NCBI GenBank assembly: GCA_002179805.1
Contig: NAVB01003619.1
Span: 1-11,060, forward strand
Source of the DNA: Acanthamoeba lenticulata
Lineage: Eukaryota > Discosea > Longamoebia > Acanthamoebidae
Length of the DNA: 11,060 nt
Direction of reading: 5' to 3'
The notes under the pieces were generated by a model that saw nothing but the letters and a program-made list of their open reading frames with translations, was not told the DNA's origin and did no database searches. Shown in pieces: positions 1 to 6,577 of the stretch. Position 1 is the first letter of the stretch, and every line of letters begins with the position of its first letter. Position numbers and translations under genes: made by a program.

Positions 1-42
1 TAATAAAAATAAAAAATAAAATAAATAGCGAGTAGAGCGTAC
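1..42 (-). other. Partial intron of the HPS3-like gene
   Basis: On the minus strand the exon ends at 43 and an intron begins GTACGC at 42. It is strongly A+T-rich, T-rich in the sense direction, which contrasts with the GC-rich exon beside it. The acceptor lies outside the window. Confidence 0.55.
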
Positions 43-832
43 CGAGGTAGTCGCGGTGGATGGCGAGTCGGCGCACGGGGAGCGAGTGCGAGGTGTCCAG
101 GTCCATAAGGTGCTCGGGCGGTTGCCCTTCCTCGTGAAGGGCCCACAGCGAGAGGCCCCGCTCGCCGCCCGCCAGCACCCGTCCCGTCGCGCCGCTGGTG
201 GCCGAACCGTATGTCAGGAAAGAGCAAGAAGAAGCAAGCAGGCTTCATGTTCATGGGCAGGCGATGTACCAAACGGCGAGCGTTTGAACGGACCAGGGCA
301 CAGCGAGCTGCACGATGCTGCCCGCCGAACGGGACGTGGAGCCGTCTTCACTGCCGCCGTGGTAGCGGTAATAGGCACGCACCACGTTTATGACCGAGTG
401 TGGGCCCTCGCGCTCGAGCGTCACCACGCTGAGGCCATACATACCCGTGGCCAGCGTTAGCCTTGAAGCACAGACGGAGCAGACAGGCGAGAAGGAGGCA
501 CACAGTCGGGGGCACGCACCAGTCTAGGGCGGGCACGTGGTGTAGGCCAGCGATGGTCGCACTCGCGGTCTCGAAGCTAAACGCACGCACGTACTCGGTG
601 CCCGCTGCGAAGCCTTCGACTCGCCCTGTGGACAGCAAAAACCCATTACTTGATTACGAGAGGCTCGTCGATGCAGTAATAGAAAGAAATCGAAAAAGAG
701 GTCTCCGGGCGTACCGGCCTTGGTGGCGGCAAGAATCGTGCTCGAGGCACCGCACGTGATGGCAAGCGGCTCCTCATCGATGCCCACCACCTGCTGCCCA
801 TTAAACAGGTGGAAAAGGATCACCTTCACCAT
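43..832 (-). CDS. HPS3: HPS3-like protein (BLOC-2 subunit), N-terminal part, cut by left edge
   Basis: Four exons read on the minus strand: 832-715, 625-520, 461-270 and 194-43; a fourth intron starts at 42 and leaves the window. About 189 residues are visible, with frames closing at each junction (phases 1, 2, 2). The start MVKVILFHLFNGQQVV, then AATKAGRVEGFAAGTE, then a VRAYYRY segment and GRVLAGGERGLSLWAL follow, in the same order, the N-terminal beta-propeller-like region of HPS3 as I recall it from vertebrates (HPFGSQQVV, VEAFAVAG, LRAYVNW, GDLLVG..LVLFSL). HPS3 is a subunit of BLOC-2, which directs endosome-derived cargo to lysosome-related organelles. The ATG at 832 matches the family start, and no upstream in-frame coding is needed. 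The similarity is moderate and mostly hydrophobic, so another Vps8/Vps11-like propeller protein is the main alternative. The C-terminal half, which would decide, is outside the window. Confidence 0.6.
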
Positions 833-1036
833 CTTCCCCCACCCGGTCCTCGCTTTGTTAAATTTGATAATTTATTTTATTTTTTGTTTTTTCTTTGGGG
901 CAGAAAAAGGGACCGAAAAGGCTGCGTGGCGCTCAACAAGACGAGATGTCGCAGTATTTGGACAGGAAGGCGTTTTTATGGGTACGGCACAACAGAAGAA
1001 GAACAACAGTGGAAGGGGGGTCGAGAGATTTCTGGC
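833..1036 (-). promoter_or_regulatory. Intergenic region: CAPZB 3' end and HPS3-like promoter
   Basis: About 204 bases separate the capping protein stop codon (1037) from the HPS3-like start (832), both on the minus strand. The half nearest the HPS3-like start is very A+T-rich (about 857-893). It must hold the capping protein 3' UTR and the HPS3-like promoter. Apart from the AATAAA listed separately I see no clear motif. Confidence 0.4.
871..876 (-). terminator. Candidate polyadenylation signal AATAAA for CAPZB
   Basis: AATAAA on the minus strand lies 161 bases downstream of the capping protein stop codon, in the T/A-rich tract. It is the only canonical signal in a sensible position downstream of any gene here; the others lack AATAAA. 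It could be chance in A+T-rich DNA. Confidence 0.35.
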
Positions 1037-2272
1037 TTACTGGCCGCCCGCCCTGCCGCCGATGGCACCAGCGATCTGCTGCTGGAGGGCGGACCTGCTC
1101 TTGAGAACAGAGACGGGCACCACCTGCCTGAGCTCGTTCACGATGTCCTTGGTCTTGCCGAAGTAGATGGTCTGCAGCGTGGTCCTGAGCTTGAGCTCCA
1201 TGTCCTCGATCATGCGACCAACGTTGGCCACGTGCGGGTTCACCTTGTCCACAGGGAAGTCCTTCTCGTCCTGTTGAGGAAGAGGAAAAAAAAAGGCACC
1301 AAAGCAAAACCAAGTAGAGGAAGAAGATTAGCAAAAGAGGCAACCACGTACACAAGAGAAAGATGAACGAAGAAGGGGGGGGCTCATGCCTGACGGGTGA
1401 GGGAACCAGCGAGCGTGACGCGGCCAGTCTCCTTGGTCTCAGTCTCGATGAAAAGCATGACAGTGGAAGTGAGCTTGTAGTGCGCGTTCTTGCCCTTGTC
1501 GACCACCTCAACGACGTGGATGGAGTCCCACGTTCCCTTCATGGGCTGACCCTTCTTCGACTGGTCCTGAGCTGTTGTTGCCAAAGTGGAGATGGGGGAG
1601 GAAACAGAGAGCGTCAATTGGCGGCTCCATGGAGTGATTTGATCGCTACTGCTGCAGCAAGCCACGTACTCTTCTTTATAAGTACAACAGCGGCAAATCC
1701 ATCGTCAAGATCCCAGCAATATACAGAGGAAACGCCACCCTCGAAGTACCTATCAAAATTGGTCAGTAATGCTGACCCCCCCCCCCACTTGAAAACTCCA
1801 CAAGCGAAAATGGCACGTACAGGTCACGGTAGATGTCGAAAACCTCGTTGGCCTGAACCTCGAGCTGCCTGAGCTGGGACGAGGGCAGGGCACCATCCGA
1901 CAGCGGAGGGTCGTACTTGTTAGTCCACGGCGACCTGGTGGGCAATTAAGGCGGCTCATTAGGAACGCGATTTTACTGACTAGCACCCTAAATAATATCT
2001 CAAGTGATTGACTCACTGGCTTGGCTTCATGCCATTTATAAATGAAAGGAGAAGGAGTACCGGTAGGAATCGCCATCACGGTTGTAGTCGCAGAGGAGGT
2101 AGTCTCGGCGAGCAGACGCGTCATGCGCGACCTTGAGGGGCTGATCGACCATGCTGAGCAGCTGCTCGGTGAGGTCAGGAACCAGGTCGATGAGACCCGC
2201 AAGGTTGTCCTCGATGGAGGAAGGAGGCATACGCCTCATCAAATCAAGCGCGCAGTCAAGTTCGCTTCCCAT
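1037..2272 (-). CDS. CAPZB: F-actin-capping protein subunit beta
   Basis: Five minus-strand exons, 2272-2061, 1934-1821, 1749-1670, 1571-1390 and 1270-1037, give 273 residues, close to the usual 270-277. The protein heterodimerises with the alpha subunit and caps actin filament barbed ends, stopping growth and loss of monomers. Family landmarks appear in order: [10 protein letters not shown] at the start, [30 protein letters not shown] across junction 1, [45 protein letters not shown], and [14 protein letters not shown] before a short C-terminal tail matching the actin-binding tentacle. Introns are 126, 71, 98 and 119 bases. Intron 4 uses a GC donor (CAG then GCATGA at 1389); no GT donor keeps frame there. 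Intron 2 holds an 11-C run (1776-1786) that may be prone to sequencing error. The start at 2272 matches the conserved N-terminus. Confidence 0.97.
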
Positions 2273-2363
2273 TCTGTCTTAATTGTACGTGCGTTCGATT
2301 AATTGATGGCAATGCGACGCCCTCAGCTACGGTCCCGACTGCGCCAACCTTGGGTTGCCTCGC

Positions 2364-2389
2364 CCCAATGCGGTGCACCCCTCATTGGG
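2364..2389. promoter_or_regulatory. Inverted CCAAT-box pair
   Basis: CCCAATG at 2364-2370 and its exact reverse complement CATTGGG at 2383-2389 are separated by 12 bases. Each contains the CCAAT pentamer bound by NF-Y-type factors in eukaryotes. The pair sits between two divergent genes, about 95-120 bases from the capping protein start and about 265-290 from the HisRS start. Function is inferred from motif and position only. Confidence 0.4.
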
Positions 2390-2614
2390 TGTGTTTTTTG
2401 CAGACACTCATCTCCCAAATTCCAGCAATTCCAAGCTCGAACGGCAAGGACTCTGCTCTCCTCCTCTTGCTTTACCAGCCTGCCCCCGAGTACTGGCCAT
2501 GTTGTGCCCATCCTCCCTGCATCGATCAGGGAGCCAGTTAGCGTGATAGTCTTGGCTCGGAGCTTATGTGGTTATTCGGGCAGGAAGAAGGAAAAATGTT
2601 GGGAAAATAGAGCA

Positions 2615-2620
2615 TATAAA
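2615..2620 (+). promoter_or_regulatory. TATA-like element upstream of HisRS
   Basis: TATAAA lies 33 bases before the HisRS ATG at 2653, which would imply a very short 5' UTR. Sequence match and position only; chance occurrence in this A-rich stretch is possible. Confidence 0.3.
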
Positions 2621-2652
2621 ACAAGTTTTATTCTAAGAAGGGTGGGCACAAG

Positions 2653-4632
2653 ATGTGGAAGCGCGGGCGGTCTCTCACAGGTGGCTGGCGCGAGCTCCCT
2701 TTGTGCACGCTCGCTAGGAATGCCAGGCGCTGTACCAGCTCCGCCGCGGCACCACTAACCAGCCCAGTTGGTCCGCCGCGCGGGACGCACGACCTCGAGG
2801 GCCACGATTTGGCGACCCACCGCTTCATTGTAGACACAGCCCGGCGCGTTGCCTCCCGTTACGCCTTTGACGAGGTGCCCACCGCCCTCACCCATTTATT
2901 GCCCGACTTTTTTCTGCTCCTTTTCGTCTTGTCTGCTGGCGGCGCTGCTGGAGGAAGTCTGGTCGTGTTAACATCGCCAGACGACCACAACGTGCAGATC
3001 CAGACGCCCATGTTTGAGAGCACACAAGTGTTCCAACGGAGCCTTGGTGGGGACTCGGACGTGGTCATGAAGGAGATGTACACGTTCGAAGACAAGGGCA
3101 ACAACAGTCTCACGCTTCGCCCAGAGGGGACTGCAGGTACGGCATACGCCAGCATTTGCACGTGTGCGTGTATGCGGCACACGTGTGTCATCGCCCACTG
3201 AGTCGTTTGCTTGTTTGTGCAAGGCGTTGTCCGGGCGTTCGTAAGCAAGAAGGACTTTGGCGACCTCCCGCGGCGCTACTTCTACAGCGGGCCCATGTTT
3301 CGCTACGAGCGGCCTCAAAAGGGGCGCCAACGGCAGTTCCACCAGGTCGGTGTGGAGAATCTCGGCCCCTCGACGCCCGACACAGTGGCCGAGGTCATCC
3401 AGGCCGCTTCGTCGTTTTTACACGCTCTACGCCTGGGCGACGTTTCCAAGGTGCATGCTACCGTGTGGGTTGCCCTGCTCAGCGTCGCTGTCGCTTGAGG
3501 CTCATCCTTCCTGCTTGTCCCTCACCAGCTCGAGGTCAACAGCCTGGGCGACCCGGAGAGCAGAGACCGCTATCGGGCGGCCTTGCGCGAGTACCTCCTC
3601 GCACAGAAGCCTTTCCTGTCTGCCGATTCTGTGTTTCGGTGGGTGCTCGTCTCGCGCCAAGCGGCCTGTTTACCTTCTTCCCGCCTCTCAGCCTAGCGCT
3701 GACGCCACTTTGATGCGCATCACCAGGCTCGAGCGCGGGAGTGAGCTGCGCGTGCTCGACTCCAAGGATGCGGCAGACCAGCAGGTGGTGCAGTCGCGCG
3801 AGTGTCCCGTGCTGGGAGACTACCTCAGCCAGCATAGCCGGGACCATTTCCACCAAGTGTGCGAGCTTTTGACGCAGTTGCAGCTGAGGTAGGCGCCACG
3901 CATTGAACCCGTGAGCCCACAACATCTCGCGCTCTGCTCATCGGTCCTCTTCGGTGCAGATTCGATGTCAACCCTCGGCTCGTGCGGGGCCTTGACTATT
4001 ACGGCCACACCGTGTTTGAGTTTGTGGGCCGGCCGGGCCCACAGCTCGGACCCCAGCAAGCGACCCTCCTGGCCGGTGGTGTTTACGACTCGTTGGTCTC
4101 CACCTTTGGCGGTCCCGCCATCTCCGGCGTCGGGTACGTAGGCGTCGTGCATGCTTCTTGTGCCTCGCTTTGTGTTGCGTCTGATGTCGTGCCGACGCTG
4201 TGCTATAGCTGGGCCGCTGGAGTGGAACGGCTGGCGCTGGTGCTGGACCGCGCGCTCGTGCCGGCGCCATCCCGTCCGCTTTACGTGCTGTTGGTGGCCG
4301 ACGAACAGCCCGCGGCCAGCGCAGACGCAAACGAAAGGCGAGCCAAGGAAGTGGCGCTGGTCGGGTACGCCATGCGCGTAAGCGAGCAGCTGCGACGAGA
4401 CGGCTTTGTCGTGGTGCAGAAGGTGGACGCCACGGAAGGCTCTGGCAAGTTGCGCAAGTGGATGAAGAAGGCGACGAAAGCCAACGCTGCCGCGGCCGTC
4501 TTCGTCGGGCCCGAGGAATTGGCAGCCAACGCCGTGACGCTCAAGCTCCTCGACACAGGGGATCAGCGCTCAATTGCCCTGCCCGAGCTCTCCGCCGCGC
4601 TATTGCAGCACAACGTCTCGGCGACCTCTTGA
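2653..4632 (+). CDS. Histidyl-tRNA synthetase, bacterial-type, probably mitochondrial
   Basis: Seven exons, 2653-2874, 2998-3136, 3224-3450, 3529-3638, 3727-3888, 3960-4133 and 4209-4632, give 485 residues with all frames closing. It charges tRNA-His with histidine. Visible class II landmarks: TLRPEGTAG (about 113-121), motif 2 [18 protein letters not shown] (146-163), the HisA motif LVRGLDYY (294-301) with catalytic Arg 296, HisB-like GGVYD (326-330), motif 3 AAGVERL (347-353), and a C-terminal anticodon-binding domain. The whole layout tracks E. coli HisS rather than the cytosolic eukaryotic form. About 40 residues precede the conserved [10 protein letters not shown]; they are rich in Arg and Ser with one acidic residue, as in a mitochondrial presequence. 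Odd points: Val replaces the usual Arg in HisB (GGRYD), and introns 1 and 6 are multiples of three without in-frame stops. The ATG at 2653 is chosen as the only one giving this leader. Confidence 0.93.
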
Positions 4633-4760
4633 TGAAGCTGGACCCTTTACATTCCACAACCCTTTCTTCGTGTTCGCCGAACGCGAGCACCACAAAAAGC
4701 CGCGGCCATGCGTCCTCCTTTCTCGCTTGCCAAACCTGGGCCGTAAAGGAAACCAGCAAC
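4633..4760 (+). other. Short gap between HisRS and the PhyH-like gene
   Basis: Only 128 bases separate the HisRS stop from the preferred start of the next gene, which leaves little room for terminator and promoter. No AATAAA or TATA box is visible. An ATG at 4632 overlaps the HisRS TGA stop and is open in the frame of the downstream gene. Confidence 0.5.
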
Positions 4761-4808
4761 ATGGAGAAGCAGGGAGAAGGAGAAGGGAAGATGGAGAAGC
4801 AGGGAGAA
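4761..4808 (+). repeat. Tandem duplication carrying two candidate start codons
   Basis: The 18-mer ATGGAGAAGCAGGGAGAA occurs at 4761-4778 and again at 4791-4808, a period of 30 bases, in a nearly pure purine tract. Each copy begins with an ATG in the PhyH-like frame, so the protein may start at either, with a 10-residue difference. Confidence 0.9.
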
Positions 4809-6248
4809 AAGGCCGTGTTTCAGGGCGTGCGGGCACCCGTGGATGAAGAGGGGTTTGTGCAGTCATTTGCGGTCGACGACGTGGAAGGACAGCGCGCCTT
4901 TCTGGCCACCTATGGTTTCGTGGTCGTGCACGACGTGCTCACCCCAGAGGAAGTTGAAGTACCTTGCTCCTTCCCCTGCCCTCCTTTTCGGCTGCTGTTG
5001 CGAACGAGTTATCATCATTAATCACTTCTTAATCTTCACTTTAATCCTCGTTGGCACTAGGCCACGGTGGACGAGATATGGAAAGACACGGAGCGGCTGG
5101 CCAAGTCGACCACGTTCGACGAAACGGCGCTGTCGCGCCACGACGCCAACACATGGGAGAAGTGGCCCGTCCGTGGTGCGGGCATCCTCGGCAGCAACGT
5201 CGCGGCCGGCCTGCGTGCCTGGTCCAACCGCCAACACCCCCGCGTGCATCAGGTCTACGCCAATCTGTTCGGGACTGACCAGTTGGTCGTAGCGGTCGAC
5301 CGCTACGGCGTCATGCGGCCCACCAAGAACATCCGCTTCGTGCGCAAGAGGGCAGAGGGCGAGCAGGGAGAAGGAACGGAGGAGGAGGAGGAAGAGGTTG
5401 TGGTCTTTGAGGACAGGCCCCAGTGGCGCACGACAGAGCAGTGGTTCCACTGGGACATGGCCGTGTGGGCCTGGTACGGCCTCGAACCTGAGCCCAACCG
5501 CCCGAGCAGCCCGCAGGAAGAGCACGACAACTGGCTGATGTCAAGCGACATGCGATTCATCACGGAACACAACAACACGATCGACTTCAAGGGCCACGAG
5601 AAGGTCCAGGGCCTCCTGGCCCTGTCCGACAGCACCGAGGCCGACGGCGGGTTCGAGACCGTGCCCGGATTCCACAACTTCCTCGAGACCTGGGCCAAGC
5701 AGACGCCCATCTATAACAAGGGGTCCTTTGTGTCGGTGCCACAGGACGACCCACTCCGACTCCACTCCCAGAAGATCACCGCTCGCAAAGGCACGGCCAC
5801 GTATTGAGCCCAACTCAGGTGCTTCCAATGACAACGTGCTCACTACGTTTCGTCGCCGTTGTTGTTTGTGTTGTTCAATGGGGCAGGGTCACTTGTCATC
5901 TGGTTGTCGAAGATGCCCCATTGCAACTTCCCCAACGAAGGGCCCAACTTCCGCTTTGTGCAGTACGTCAAGATGTTTCCGGCCGTCATTCAGCCGCCGC
6001 ACAACTCGCCCGCTTGGAAAGCGCGGTGCGTTTCCGTTAACATGTCCCAGAGATCGTCGTTGGCACGACATGAACTGATCGCTCTCGCCTTCTTGTCGGG
6101 ATCTCACAGAGCCCAAGTCCTGCAGATGCGGCTGCCCGAGGGCTTCGAGCCGAGCGAGCTGGGCAAGCGACTATTTGGTCTGGAGCCGTGGGAAGGCCTG
6201 GAAGCTGCTCCAGAACAAGAGAAAGCCCAGAAATGTGTCCTAATGTAG
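4761..6248 (+). CDS. Phytanoyl-CoA dioxygenase (PhyH) family Fe(II)/2-oxoglutarate oxygenase
   Basis: Four exons, 4761-4958, 5061-5790, 5887-6025 and 6110-6248, give 401 residues. The family hydroxylates small substrates using Fe(II), O2 and 2-oxoglutarate. The metal site looks complete: His196-Trp-Asp198 in WFHWDMAVW, distal His321 in LSKMPHCNF, and Arg332 eleven residues later for the co-substrate, the same spacing I recall for human PAHX. GFVVVHDVLTPEEVE near residue 52 is the typical N-terminal family segment. The substrate cannot be told. No C-terminal SKL-type signal or N-terminal PTS2 is visible, so a peroxisomal site is not supported; instead the protein ends CVLM, a CaaX-like box. 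Intron 2 (5791-5886) needs a GC donor to join ARK to GSLVIW. Intron 3 (84 bases) has no in-frame stop. A run of six Glu codons sits at 5379-5396. The start is ambiguous: ATGs at 4761 and 4791 lie in a duplicated 18-mer, and 4632 is also open. Confidence 0.85.
5791..5886 (+). other. GC-AG intron in the PhyH-like gene
   Basis: The conserved strand GSLVIW starts in an exon with acceptor CAG at 5884-5886, in phase 1. The only upstream donor that keeps this phase and the expected ARK-GSLVIW join is AAAG then GCACGG at 5791. The nearby GT at 5801 is out of phase, and without splicing a TGA ends the frame at 5807. A sequencing error is the alternative. Confidence 0.6.
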
Positions 6249-6376
6249 CCGTTGTCTCCCCGAAGAGGCGCTGCGTCGAAGCGCCGACAGAAGATGTTGC
6301 CGAAAACAATTTCTTCCACGAAATCGCGGACAGGTTCAAAAAGCGTCGCGACCGTTACTTTTGTGTTTTATTATTC

Positions 6377-6384
6377 TTTGCCGC
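6377..6384 (+). promoter_or_regulatory. E2F-type site 1 upstream of RNR large subunit
   Basis: TTTGCCGC fits TTTSSCGC exactly. Motif match only, but the downstream gene belongs to a class commonly under G1/S control. Confidence 0.35.
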
Positions 6385-6427
6385 GCTCGACGGCAGAACG
6401 TTGCAGCTTTTTGGCCGTTGCGAACGC

Positions 6428-6435
6428 GCGGGAAA
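6428..6435 (-). promoter_or_regulatory. E2F-type site 2 upstream of RNR large subunit
   Basis: GCGGGAAA on the plus strand is TTTCCCGC on the minus strand, an exact TTTSSCGC match. It is preceded by ACGCG, the core of fungal MBF sites. It faces site 1, 43 bases away. Confidence 0.4.
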
Positions 6436-6577
6436 ACACAAAGCGCAGAAAGGCAAACGCCGGCGCCGGGCACTGCTCACCCATACTGAAACCACACCCC
6501 AACCCACGACACGACTCGGCTGACAGTCGGCTTGGCAGTATTGCTGTCGTTCATCAACCTCACACACATCCCATACC

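Larger units (their letters stand above)
2273..2652. promoter_or_regulatory. Divergent promoter region between CAPZB and HisRS
   Basis: Some 380 bases separate two start codons facing away from each other, so the stretch should contain both promoters and 5' UTRs. It holds an inverted pair of CCAAT motifs (2364-2389) and a TATAAA next to the HisRS start (2615-2620). Short frames inside show no family resemblance. A T-rich tract followed by CAG near 2391-2402 could be the acceptor of a 5' UTR intron on the plus strand, but I cannot identify its donor. Confidence 0.55.
6249..6577 (+). promoter_or_regulatory. Upstream region of the ribonucleotide reductase gene
   Basis: These 329 bases hold the PhyH-like 3' end and the promoter of the next gene. 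Two matches to the E2F/DP consensus TTTSSCGC are present in opposite orientation: TTTGCCGC at 6377-6384 and GCGGGAAA at 6428-6435, 194 and 143 bases before the start codon at 6578. A perfect 10-base palindrome, CCGGCGCCGG, follows at 6460-6469. There is no evident TATA box and no AATAAA for the upstream gene. The last 40 bases before the ATG are C/A-rich, typical of a 5' UTR. Confidence 0.5.

Noticed and set aside
56..460. 134-codon plus-strand frame at the left edge
   Set aside because: It is antisense to three exons of the HPS3-like gene, where spliced frames on the minus strand give ordered family similarity; the plus-strand product has none.
933..1511. 192-codon minus-strand frame over the end of the capping protein gene
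   Set aside because: It is a shifted frame crossing exon 5, intron 4 and part of exon 4. The conserved capping protein residues are in another frame.
2303..2758. 151-codon plus-strand frame across the CAPZB/HisRS divergent region
   Set aside because: It overlaps the HisRS start in another frame, has no recognisable domain and lies in the promoter region.
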